DNA from: Nemopilema nomurai
Lineage: Eukaryota; Cnidaria; Scyphozoa; Rhizostomeae; Rhizostomatidae
Reading direction: 5' to 3'
NCBI GenBank assembly: GCA_003864495.1
Contig: ML133494.1
Coordinates: forward strand, 83,822-147,821
Length of the DNA stretch: 64,000 nucleotides
This document shows, in pieces, positions 24,601 to 35,852 of this stretch (position 1 is its first letter; each line of letters starts with the position of its first letter). Position numbers and translations under genes: made by a program. The notes below the pieces were generated by a model, which was given only the letters and a program-made list of their open reading frames with translations, had not been told where the DNA came from and ran no database searches.

Positions 24601-26840
24601 GAAAGTCGTATTTCTGGAGTTACGAGCAAAAAAGGGGCGGCCGGTTTTCGCAAAAAACCAAGGCTATAGCCTTGCAAAAATGGTCATTCTGGGTGGGAAA
24701 TTTTTTCGTCTTTTATTGCCTTGAGAAGGTGGAATAGGATCATAAGAAGCTGTTGCAGTGATTGGTTCCATTGGAAAGTCGTATTTCTGGAGTTACGAGC
24801 AAAAAAGGGGCGGCCGGTTTTCGCACAAAAACCAAGGCTATAGCCTTGCAAAAATGGTCATTCTGGTGGGAAATTTTTTCGTCTTTTATTGCCTTGAGAA
24901 GGTGGAATAGGATCATAAGAAGCTGTTGCAGTGATTGGTTCCATTGGAAAGTCGTATTTCTGGAGTTACGAGCAAAAAAGGGGCGGCCGGTTTTCGCACA
25001 AAAAACCAAGGCTATAGCCTTGCAAAAATGGTCATTCTGGTGGGAAATTTTTTCGTCTTTTATTGCCTTGAGAAGGTGGAATAGGATCATAAGAAGCTGT
25101 TGCAGTGACTGGTTCCATTGGAAAGTCGTATTTCTGGAGTTACGAGCAAAAAGGGCGGCCGGTTTTCGCACAAAAACCAAGTATAGCCTTGCAAAAATGG
25201 TCATTCTGGTGGGAAATTTTTTCGTCTTTTATGCCTTGAGAAGGTGGAATAGGATCATAAGAAGCTGTTGCAGTGATTGGTTCCATTGGAAAGTCGTATT
25301 TCTGGAGTTACGAGCAAAAAGGGGCGGCCGGTTTTCGCAAAAAAACCAAGGCTATAGCCTTGCAAAAATGGTCATTCTGGTGGGAAATTTTTTCGTCTTT
25401 TATTGCCTTGAAAGGTGGAATAGGATCATAAGAAGCTGTTGCAGTGCTTGGTTCCATTAGGAAAGTCGTATTTCTGGAGTTACGAGCAAAAAAGGGGCGG
25501 CCGGTTTTCGCAAAAAACCAAGGCTATAGCCTTGCAAAAATGGTCATTCTGGCTGGGAAATTTTTTCGTCTTTTATTGCCTTGAGAAGGTGGAATAGGAT
25601 CATAAGAAGCTGTTGCAGTGATTGGTTCCATTGGAAAGTCGTATTTCTGGAGTTACGAGCAAAAAGGGGGGCCGGTTTTCGCAAAAAAACCAAGGCTATA
25701 GCCTTGCAAAAATGGTCATTCTGGGTGGGAAATTTTTTCGTCTTTTTTGCCTTGAGAAGGTGGAATAGGATCATAAGAAGCTGTTGCAGTGATTGGTTCC
25801 ATTGGAAAGTCGTATTTCTGGAGTTACGAGCAAAAAAGGGGCGGCCGGTTTTCGCAAAAAAACCAAGGCTATAGCCTTGCAAAAATGGTCATTCTGGTGG
25901 GAAATTTTTTCGTCTTTTTTGCCTTGAGAAGGTGGAATAGGATCATAAGAAGCTGTTGCAGTGATTGGTTCCATTGGAAAGTCGTATTTCTGGAGTTACG
26001 AGCAAAAAGGGGCGGCCGGTTTTCGCAAAAAAACCAAGGCTATAGCCTTGCAAAAATGGTCATTCTGGCTGGGAAATTTTTTCGTCTTTTTCTGCCTTGA
26101 GAAGGTGGAATAGGATCATAAGAAGCTGTTGCAGTCATTGGTTTTGAGGGAAAGTCGTATTTCTGGAGTTACGAGCAAAAAGGGGCGGCCGGTTTTCGCA
26201 AAAAAACCAAGGCTATAGCCTTGCAAAAATGGTCATTCTGGCTGGGAAATTTTTTCCTCTTTTATTGCCTTGGAAGGTGGAATAGGATCATAAGAAGCTG
26301 TTGCAGTGCTTGGTTCCATTAGGAAAGTCGTATTTCAGGAGTTACGAGCAAAAAAAGGGCGGCCGGTTTTTGCAAAAAAACCAAGGCTATAGCCTTGCAA
26401 AAATGGTCATTCTGGCTGGGAAATTTTTTCGTCTTTTTCTGCCTTGAGAAGGTGGAATAGGATCATAAGAAGCTGTTGCAGTGCTTGGTTCCATTAGGAA
26501 AGTCGTATTTCTGGAGTTACGAGCAAAAAAGGGGCGGCCGGTTTTCGCACAAAAACCAAGGCTATAGCCTTGCAAAAATGGTCATTCTGGGTGGGAAATT
26601 TTTTCCTCTTTTGCCTTGAGAAGGTGTAATAGGATCAATAGAAGCTGTTGCAGTGATTGGTTCCATTGGAAAGTCGTATTTCTGGAGTTACGAGCAAAAA
26701 GGGGCGGCCGGTTTTCGCAAAAAACCAAGGCTATAGCCTTGCAAAAATGGTCATTCTGGGTGGGAAATTTTTTCCTCTTTTATTGCCTTGAGAAGGCGTA
26801 ATAGGACTAATAGAAGCTGTTACAGTCGCTGGTTTGAGTT
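21640..26840. repeat. 172-bp satellite array, about 30 monomers
   Basis: A head-to-tail array begins about 310 bp after the stop of transporter copy B and ends about 230 bp before the stop of the convergent CSRP gene. Monomers are 170-175 bp, mostly 172. Nearly all contain the perfect 16-bp palindrome CAAGGCTATAGCCTTG (first at 21727-21742; damaged near 25180), a CGGCCG site in GGGGCGGCCGG, GTCATTCTGG, and TTTATT, which reads AATAAA on the minus strand. Central monomers (about 22800-24100) are almost identical. Outer ones differ in length and in a CGTC/CCTC variant, the usual sign of unequal crossing-over. As 172 is not divisible by three, the many 60-230-codon open frames shift from unit to unit and are not genes. 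Confidence 0.97.
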
Positions 26841-27069
26841 TGAAGAAAGCCGCAAAACTTAGGATCCTTATTTGTACTATTGGCAGAAATAGGACAACCG
26901 GTAAAACGAAAACTACTTTGTGTAGAATATTCTGTTTAGAGATGACATTTTTTCAAATATTTAAAACAGGGTACGAAATACTGACAAACTGCTTGAGGCA
27001 GAAAGGTAGGGAGGCAGTTGAAAGTTTCTGCGAAGAGTTGATTGACAGAAATAATGACAGAAATGTCCT
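26841..27069. other. Spacer between satellite and CSRP gene stop codon
   Basis: Single-copy sequence, presumably the 3' UTR of the minus-strand CSRP gene. The only AATAAA on that strand before the satellite overlaps the stop codon itself (27069-27074). Confidence 0.5.
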
Positions 27070-27636
27070 TTATTTGGTCAAAGTCAATGCCCCGGCTCCT
27101 TGGCCAAAACCAAATCCTTTTGGCCCGAAATTTTTTCCGTAGCAACCTGAAATCAAACGGTCATTCAGTTGCTCAGTTTCGTTACATATTTGCGTCCACC
27201 ATAGTTAATTCACAATGTATTTTGCAAAACACCATAAAAATAAGTAGTGTACATAAGGCTCTTTGGAAGACTTCAAATAATGGAAAATTACTAAATCTTT
27301 GAAAGCTAGAGAAGCTACATCGTGTGAACGTAAAAAGTCTCCAATGAATGATACTTTTATGGAAAGATAAAATAAACAAATGTCTCTTGCCTTAGACAAT
27401 ATATACATACACATACACAAAATATAGAATGCATTTCCCTACACCAACCGCCCAAGTTATTAATGAGTAATTAAAACCGAACAAAAAAACAAATTTCAAG
27501 CTGCCCATAGGATTGATTTTTACAGGCAGGACAAACAGAACTGAATAATATTTATTTTGCATCGCAGTTAAAGGGAAGTCATCATCATCGTCATCATCAT
27601 CGTCATCATCACCGTCATCATCATCATCATCGTCAC

Positions 27637-27694
<58 letters not shown>

Positions 27695-29909
27695 GTTATC
27701 ATCATCATCATCATCATCATAACCATCATCATCATCATCATCATCATAGCCATCATCGTCATCATAACCATCATCGTCACCATCATCATCATCATCATCA
27801 TCATCATCATAATCATCATCATAATCATCATCATCATCATCATCATCACCATAATCATCATAATCATCATAATCATCATATTTAGTAACTCAGCGTCTCA
27901 TATCATTTTTATCACACTTATATTTGGCATTTGACAAAACTCAGACGGGTTGATATCAAAAGAAGCAAAAGTGTTACCCCTCTTCCCCGCCCTAAAGGAT
28001 AAAACATGAGGACTTTCAAATACCTTTGCAGAAAACCTCTCCGTCTTTGTCAGCTACGGTCGTCGAGTCGAGCTTCTTGTTGCACTCTTTGCATGAGAAA
28101 CATGTTTTATGCCACGACTGAAAGGAAAAGATTCAGAATTAAAACTGATTCTCAAATCTCGTCACAAACCCATCAAAGCAGTCGAACAAGTATTTGTGGT
28201 TGTTATCAAAAGAGCTAGCCATACAGGATTCTTTCATTCCTTTTTCAGCGCACACCCCCTATGGTTTTGCAGGGTTGGGCAGCTCAATTCGGAGAACAGT
28301 TACTCTGATAGTAGTGACTAAAAATATAACTTTTTCCTTGAAAGATTTTAAAATATTCTAAACGAATATTCGAATCTCCATATTTTTCCCGCGAATGTTT
28401 TGGTAACCCTCTTGAATCCCTACCACCCCGGTCTATTTCATACTTTGCGACTGCACCCTTATCTCATTGGTCTAGCCTAGCCTTTCTCTCATGATGGTCT
28501 AGAACAGGGGTCTCAAACTAAATTTCCCTGGGGGCCGCTGGAGGCAGAGTCTGGGTGAGGCTGGGCCGCATCAGGATTTCCACAAGAAAAGCGCTGATAA
28601 AACGTGAACGTGAACAAGTCATTTGCGGCACTAGACATGTATTAAGAGTGGCAACCTGGCTGGCTCTCTCTTCTCCCTGGTATTGTTCGTACTCCGTACT
28701 TTAAGTATGCAAAACTATTTCCGCTTTTTCTTGTCACTAACATTCCTTTAATATCAAGACGGGGGCCGCAAATTACCCTCACGCAGGCCGCAGTTGGCCC
28801 GCGGGCCGCGAGTCTGAGACCCCTGGTCTAGCCCTAACCCTAGCCTTAACCGCCTCTCTCCCATAATGGTCTAGAACAGTTACTAGTAACACAGCACAGT
28901 AAGACCCACCGATCCTGCACCAATGATCTTCTCCGCCGCATACACTGAAGTGCCACATCTAGGACACTTGTCCGCACCACCAAACTTTGTGGCGGCTCCT
29001 CCACCTCTTCCACCCTGCGCAGCGGGCTTCTGGGCACCCCCAAAATCAGTTCTCATCACACCGGCACCCTGGCCAAATCCATACCCACTAGGCCCAAACT
29101 TCTTTCCGTAGCATCCTTTGCAGTAAATCGATACGTTGTCTGGAAAGCAACACAAAACGTTGTCATAGGAGGGGTACTTTTGGAAAACATGATTGGAGTG
29201 ACCATTAAATTCCGCAGATTCCCTGTATACCATTCAAGCCCTGCCCACCAAATATAATTTTTAAAGCAAGGATGAATATAATGCAAGGCACGTTATTGCA
29301 AGAACATTTAATCCAACTGGTTTTTCATAAATACACGCATATAGAAGATGAAGAAAAATTAACGTGAGTGAGCAAAACCGAAAAGCTTTTAGGCCGTGCT
29401 TTACGATAGAACCGATTGGAGTCCCTTAAAAATATACCAAACAAATTTGTGTCACTTTTCAATTCACTAGCAGCACTTCAGCGTAGGCTCTTTAAAGCTT
29501 TACTTGGGGCGTAGTGAAATTAAAAATCCTAGATGGACTTGGGGTGCCTCAAGTTAAAAATCCTAGGTGACCCCTTGGCCCGAGCCCAGTAGGTCTATAG
29601 ATGTATGCAAAACTAGTTTTACCCTATTTATGAAACACCCTTTTGTAATCTCTTGGGGGAGGGGGGTTGGCGGGTGGGGGTAAAAATATCTTATGCATTG
29701 AATCAATATGACCAGTAACAATGTAAGAATGAATTAAGCATCCCACCTCCCTCGCGTTTGTCAGAAACTGAGCCACTGTCCAGTGATTTGCCGCAATCGA
29801 AGCACTTGAAACACGGCTTGTGCCACGCTTTGCCGCACGCATCGACCTTCTCGTTGAAGTAGACAGTCTTCCCACAAGCACCACACTTTGGACCACCACC
29901 AAAAGACAT
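27070..29909 (-). CDS. Cysteine and glycine-rich (two-LIM) protein, copy 2
   Basis: A 187-aa CSRP/muscle LIM-type protein: a zinc-binding adaptor found at actin structures and in nuclei in known animals. Exons on the minus strand: 29909-29747, 29139-28910, 28117-28024, 27146-27070 (TAA at 27072-27070); phases 1, 0, 1. LIM1 ligands: C9, C12, H30, C33, C36, C39, C61, C64. LIM2: C113, C116, H134, C137, C140, C143, C161, C164. Each LIM is followed by the glycine-rich signature ([16 protein letters not shown] after LIM1, [16 protein letters not shown] after LIM2). The linker is rich in Gly, Ala and Gln. LIM1 has 21 residues between the sixth and seventh ligands, longer than the 17 in LIM2. The ATG directly follows a good acceptor (TCACTTTTTAG), so a non-coding 5' exon lies upstream. 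It is the tandem paralogue of the gene at 35853-39615. Confidence 0.93.
27567..27885. repeat. (ATC/CAT)n microsatellite
   Basis: About 310 bp of CAT/ATC triplets with scattered CGT, ACC and AAT interruptions, in the last intron of CSRP copy 2. The poly-Met open frame across it on the minus strand is a by-product. Confidence 0.97.
28505..28825. mobile_element. Non-autonomous hAT-type DNA transposon
   Basis: A 321-bp element with terminal inverted repeats CAGGGGTCTCAAACT and AGTCTGAGACCCCTG (14 of 15 pair). The flanks GTCTAGAA (28497-28504) and GTCTAGCC (28826-28833) match at six of eight bases, as expected for an 8-bp hAT target duplication. Subterminal GGGGGCCGC and GGGCCGCG blocks are typical of this group. 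There is no transposase frame. It lies in the intron between exons 2 and 3 of CSRP copy 2. Confidence 0.85.
28697..28733. mobile_element. Fragment of hairpin MITE family
   Basis: ACTTTAAGTATGCAAAACTATTTCCGCTTTTTCTTG matches an arm of the hairpin element at 39711-39842. It lies inside the hAT-type element, so it was probably carried or captured there. Confidence 0.5.
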
Positions 29910-29935
29910 CTAAAAAGTGACAAAAAAAGTAAAAT

Positions 29936-30056
29936 GGTAATTTCGGGCTAACAAGACAATGTTTAAGAAGAGATAATGACTGAAACGACAAAGAACTGAA
30001 GGTAATTTCGGGCTAAAGAGACAATGTTTAAGAAGAGACATTTTGAAGTGACAAAG
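29936..30056. repeat. About 65-bp direct duplication
   Basis: GGTAATTTCGGGCTAA, followed by GACAATGTTTAAGAAGAGA, occurs at about 29936 and again at about 30001. It lies just upstream of the CSRP copy 2 start exon. Confidence 0.75.
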
Positions 30057-32357
30057 AATCTATTGATACAGTTGATAACAAACTGACAGTCAAATTGATA
30101 CAAAAATAATTTTACAAAGGAATTTTGGCGATGGCATGGGAATGTATGGGACTGTATGGTCTTTGTATTTTTGAAAATTAGAGTAAAGGCAACTGAATTT
30201 TGATCTTGTAGGACTACAATTTTCGTTGAGCTTTTCTCTTACATTGATTATTCCTGGGATAAAGTTGAGAACTTGTTGAAATGGTTCACAGAAGATAAGT
30301 ATTAAGAGTTATACTCTTGCTTGCCTATATCAAACAAAATACCTCTACGAGGTAGAAAGACCTGTTATGTGAAGAGAAAAAGGTTGAGGGGATTTAATTA
30401 GGGTAAATTTAACGATTTGCAGTTAGACTTTTGGCTAAATTTTCACATTTTACAATACGATATACTAGATCACCCATACAACGGGTAACTTTGGTATACC
30501 TATAAAAGGGCTTTTTACTTTGATTCCGGGAATAAACTATTGATAAGCAAGTTGATTCATTTATTGAGAGGAAATATTTGAGTTGCAACACCGAGATTCT
30601 AGACACGAATCGAATAGAAATCGCGTCACTGGGCTGTGATAAAATTCAGGCTGTTAATTCCATTCAAAAACATGGTTTCTCTCAACTTCAAATCGCATTA
30701 AACTGATAAAAATTTTGTGGTACAAGTCGCCGGCATGCCGCAGAAATACTTCCCCGGTGTTTGAAGGTGGATAATTTCATTCTTATATTGGTTTATGGTC
30801 ATTTGATCAACGAAATATCCTTCTTCCTTCAATCAAATTAGGATCATGAGGATAAGACAAATTATCCTGTCGCTGGTAGAGTGAAATGTATGTACCACAA
30901 GGGACGCGATAAGTGGCAAATTTGTAAATAGGGCCAAGATTGCATCGATCTTCAATAAATCATACTTTAGACCAGAAACAGTATACTGATTCTTCTGACA
31001 GAGACGAAATGGGACCTTGCAGGGAAGGGCTGTTCACCTAAACGTATCCAAGCTTAGCTTCTGATTACACTTTATAAAAAATATTATTTAGGAAGTGACA
31101 ATGCAAGGTTAAGTCCATTATTATTTAATTTCAATACCCGTTGTTTCACGGGGTTGTACAGTATGGCTCAAAGTGACATTAGTTTTAAAGAAAAAAGGTT
31201 CCGGCACTCAGTATTGATGCTGCCCCATCTCAAATCTAACAGCTCGAAGACATTTCTTTGATTATATCTTTAATCCAAGTACTGACACGATGTGAAGATT
31301 CAAATTAATAACAGTATTTAGGATAATCAAACAAGCTTCGCTATTTTTATTTCTATCTTAACATCATTTCTTAATACTTAATGCCATTCATTCTATCGAA
31401 GTTTGGGTGGTCTGGTTGATGAGATTTCCTTTAAAGAAATTCAAACTCTTAGCTAAACTATTACATTCTTGGCTATTCTCGGCTTCCTATATAGCTTTGC
31501 ACTACCAAAAGTCTTGCATTAAGGGATAAAGTTTTGCACAAAACTCTGCTTTGCAATTCAAGAGTAGCTCATGGCTCTTATCTAGGCCCTTAAAACCATC
31601 TGCTTATACTGTGATTTCCAAGAAACTCAGAACTTTGGCAACAATGTCGGGAGTCTATATCGGAATATACGATAGTTCAATGTGTATTGTGATATTCTTT
31701 AGGCCTAAATTCGTTTTAAGCTTGAGAAGAACCGTCTTCAAAAGAAACTTATAATGATTTTAGAGACAAACTGGTTTGAAAGACAAGAAAATTAAAGTCT
31801 TGTTAAAACGAATTAGTGTGTATTTAGGATAAAGAGACCGGCTAAAAGCGAAAATGTAATTTCGTCCGCCATTTTACGAAAATGTGTGGTAATTCGTCTC
31901 AAAATCAAAATAAAGTTATGTTTTGACTAACAATTTTAGCATTTCTATGATAAGTGACAGAAGGACCTAATGGGGCTGGGAACATATCAGGGTGGTAATG
32001 AATCAGCTTGAAATGAATTAAAATGAACCAGTTTGCAATCACGTGACCGCATTCAGGGCTCAGAGACCACTGACCGAGGACGCAAGTTCATAAGGGTGAC
32101 GAAGGGGTGGGGGAGAGAGAGGGACTGGGGTACGAAAACCAACCAAATTCAACGAAAACCAAAGTGATGGCCACATTTCTCTTGTGGAAAGTCTTGCTCC
32201 GTAAACGCAGCCAAAACGTACTAAATTAAAACTTTCAGGTAGATAAATAAGATTAAAATAACCGACATTGCCATGGCAAATCAATTTGGAGATGGATACA
32301 GTGTTTTCACGTGAAGTTTTATCGGTGTTTACAGTGTATTATTACCAATCTTAAGAC

Positions 32358-33563
32358 TTGAATCGTGAAAACCCTCTTATTTCATATTTGACACTTTCAT
32401 GGAAAGAGGAATACTTGCTGATACATCTACAAACGATCTTCAATACAATTCAAGAGAATACCATTAGGGTGACCGAACTGGATGTTCAAATCTTAATTAG
32501 GATTTACTTAAGAATGAAATCCGGGAAGCCAGAGCCGATGGTTGTATGCAGGTCCTGGAAGAGGAATCCGCAGTCCCCAACTGTTCAACAGATGCGTGAC
32601 TTCAATGATCTGCAGAGACATCCAAGGCTCTGGAGTCGTTCATGTGCGTAGATTTCAAAAGCGCCTAAAGCTAAATACCTTATTTCGATAAAAAACCACA
32701 AGAAGATTATAAAAACAAACAAAGAAAAATGTACAGATCGATTCAGGTTGGATTGGTTGACAGTATATTGAAACACTTTAAATGAGCTAGAGAATTCGGA
32801 GAATTGCCATTCTTGCATTCATTACAAAATTATCGTAAACATTTTACTTTCAAATCTGAATTGGCGCTTTCGCATGCACTAATCTTACTCAGTTTGAGTG
32901 AAATCTTGATGGATCCGGATTTAATGGATTCAACGTTCTGCTTTGTTTCAGATAAAACAGCAGGTAAACGGATTGCGCATAAACGAAGAGCTTTCCAGGT
33001 AAGCATGGCTGGCCCTGCCGACTTTCTATTAAGTTGAAGAAATTATCATAAGCTAGTCACAACCCTAAACCCACAAACGACAAGGGGTGTAATACATTTT
33101 CTGACCCTATCTCTACTAATTCTGACCCCATCTATTCTAATCCTGACCCTGTCTATAATAATTCTGACCCTATCTATTCAAATTATGACACCATCTCTAC
33201 TACTTCTGACATCATACTTTCTACTTCTGACCCCATCTCTTCCAATTCTAACTCCATCTCTTTCATTCTGACTCCATCACTTTCAATTCTGACCCCATCT
33301 CTTCCAATTCTACTCCTATCTCTTCTATTTACTTTACAAGTGGACAAGTGTATATCAAGCCACAGATCTCGTTCATTCAAACAACCCTCAAGTCTAAGTG
33401 TCTTTAATTGACAGATTAGACATGTAAATTTATATTTGACGCCATCATGTACTTAGGATTCACCAATGTATATAGGTCATCACCTATGATTGATTCTTTC
33501 AGATTATGGATAAAATACTCTATCTACAAATCCGTAGAAAATTTGTAGGTGTACATAGTGGGT
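32358..33563 (+). CDS. Weak candidate three-exon gene, uncharacterised
   Basis: An open frame from 32358 ends at a possible donor (TCAT then GTGCGT at 32645). A sharp acceptor (TCTGCTTTGTTTCAG) begins an exon at 32951 ending with donor GTAAGC at 32999. A further acceptor (GATTCTTTCAG) begins 33503 and reaches a stop at 33563. The joins keep frame and give a basic C-terminal part containing KTAGKRIAHKRRAFQ. The first in-frame ATG is near 32514. No family is recognised. Splice signals are the only support, and chance cannot be excluded. Confidence 0.2.
33097..33330. repeat. About 21-bp minisatellite, TTCTGACCCCATCTCT
   Basis: Roughly eleven diverged units of TTCTGACCCCATCTCTTCCAA type. It is pyrimidine-rich on the + strand. 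No coding signal. Confidence 0.85.
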
Positions 33564-34963
33564 AGAAATTTCGTGTCAAGGCCACAAAAATAATTTACCC
33601 TTGTTCTGACAATGGAACCAAACATGTCACTAATGTCTGGATAAAACAATAGAGGGTATTGACATGGTTGGATTTGAAGGTCATTTCCCTGGAGCTACTT
33701 CCTGGCGGATATGAGTCGTTTTACCGCCCAATTTCTGGGTATGGCCTAGCCTTGAAGAATCTGAGGCGATCTGTAAAGACCGTTTCAAACAAGACTGAAT
33801 AGAACGTGATTTTTGTTGACTTTTGAAAATATGGCAATAGCAGGTGAAAATGGGCACCAGTTATTTGATACGTCACGTTCGAAGGTGAATTACCAATTTG
33901 AAATATGTCTGCTCCCATTGATGAGATGAAGATTGTTTATACAACCACATCTTTATAAGTTTAAAGACAAATCGCCGTAGCCAAGCGAACAGCAAAAAGA
34001 TTTTGGGTTTGACGAAATCTTGTAAACAAAAAGCGGTTTAGTGGGTTTTGGGCGACACTGGAATAAAAAGTTAGTAATCCTTCTGGTAAAAGAATAACGA
34101 TTCCAATCTATTAAACTTTGTCTTGTAGTTGGTAAGAATTTCTTAGCTTCATATGACTTTTTGAATCGCTGGTGATATCAGGAAAGTGCAGTTTTACGAG
34201 CGAGTTGGAGCCTGATACCCTGCCTTTGCAGGACAAAACATTGGGAACACCCTGTAATTCAATATTGAAAAGTTCTTTGTTGTTTTTGTCTCGGAAACAA
34301 AGAGTGGTATACACTAGTGGAAGGAGATAATAAGAGTTTATTGAAAGTATTAAACTCGTTAACAACAATAAATTACGTTACTTCATGAAATTTCAATTGG
34401 AGTATCAATAAATTGATTTGTCACAAGATGCTTCAACTATCGTTAAATGCATTTCGTCAAATGGTTTGACATTGAAAAAATTGGCGTTTTGGGCCTAGCC
34501 TGCAACGTAAATAGTGCCTTTGCAAAAAACAAACGAAGCTAACACTGATTTACAACCAGCAACTCATTTCTAACTCTTCAAAATAATTTCCCAGCAAAGA
34601 AAGTAAGGTTCGGAGTTCAGGGCTATTAGGAATTTAAGAAAGAAAAACTGAAATTGGATTAAAAGATGGTTTATCTGAAGAAGGGTGTTGTCTAGCCCGT
34701 TTGAAATTCAGCAAAAACGAAGGCAACAGAACAATCACATTTGGAGGTTGAAAACAGAAAAGATTTAGTACGATGCATTGTAGACGATAACAATGTTGGG
34801 AGTCAATGAATTTCGTGGAATTCTGGCAAACTGCCCGCATAATTGCGAGTGATTAGGCCGCGTGGGTCTCTGGATGCAACTTCCGTATTTGGCCGTTGTC
34901 GCAACTCCGTCTAGACGTAAACATTGCGAACCAAATACAGCAGAAGAAACAAGCATAACTCAC

Positions 34964-35100
34964 CTTCAGTTTCAGTAACCTTCAGGCCACAAGTATCACA
35001 CGTACGCTGTTTGACAAGCTTCGAGCTGCCTTGCGTCCAACTGCACTTCAAACACCGGATTGGAGCTTGTTTCAATCGCCGAGTCAGTGTTGACGTAACC
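34964..35100 (-). CDS. Weak candidate exon with two CxxC pairs
   Basis: On the minus strand an open stretch reads RCLKCSWTQGSSKLVKQR followed by TCDTCGLKVTETE. It ends exactly at a strong donor (GAAG then GTGAGT, plus position 34963-34958). The CxxC-x14-CxxC spacing resembles a zinc ribbon. The frame opens after a TAA with no ATG, and the upstream acceptor is poor. It could instead be the 5' non-coding exon of CSRP copy 2, which is on the same strand and needs one upstream. Confidence 0.25.
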
Positions 35101-35852
35101 GCAAGAATTTATTTAATTTGAGTAATGACGATACTAAAGGCACGTTGACAAAACACTTTGTGACAACAAAGGGTTGATAAGTGAAGCGTTAAACATGCCC
35201 TTAAATGGATTGAAATTGGGTCACCATCAACACAAGAAACATTGTAATAATATTGCCACGAATGAGTCTGTAATCGCACTTTCTTTGACTCGAATAGCTA
35301 ATAGAGAAATCCTTTTGTTCGACAGCAGAGTTGGTCGAAATGGGATGAGACATTGTGTGTTGCGTCCCAGTGGAGGTGTTCCTTTTGATCCATCATGCGA
35401 TATCCAGAAAACATATTGGGATATTTAATTCAGTTGAACATTGCAAAGAATCCTCCGTGTGTTTGGGGAGTTAGGCCTAGGGCAGGTTCCGCTAGTTTGG
35501 GGGAGAGAGGGGGCATGCTAAGTTGGTGTTTGATTAGGGCAGTTTAGGTTCTGTCTGGATTAACTGCCAGGGAAAATATTGGGCTACCCTTTTGAAAAAT
35601 GTATTGGGGAGCGGAATTAAATTCAATGTTCTTCTGTTTATCTGATTATTGCTGTAAGATAAAAAAAATTAGGCCACATTATGTAGCTTCCTTCAACTCG
35701 TATAATTATGGGAAAATTTTACAAATGGAAATCAAAGTGCCTGCAATTGGCAATTCCGTAATACCTCGTAATACAAACTGTCCTCAAAACAAGGCCAAAA
35801 TTGCAATGTTTACGTAAACCTGAAAAGGTAAATGGGGTAGTTCCAAAATTGT

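Larger units (their letters stand above)
29910..35852. other. Region upstream of CSRP copy 2, mostly non-coding
   Basis: About 5.9 kb between the CSRP copy 2 start codon and the CSRP copy 1 stop. It must hold the 5' non-coding exon and promoter of copy 2. Separately listed: a direct duplication, a minisatellite at 33097, a weak + strand three-exon candidate, and a weak minus-strand exon with two CxxC pairs. I see nothing else coding. Confidence 0.5.

Noticed and set aside
21732..26801. Dozens of 60-230-codon open frames such as those containing RRWNRIIRSCC
   Set aside because: All are readings of the 172-bp satellite; the frame shifts from monomer to monomer, so no continuous protein is encoded.
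27568..27879. Poly-methionine open frame
   Set aside because: It is a by-product of the (ATC)n microsatellite.
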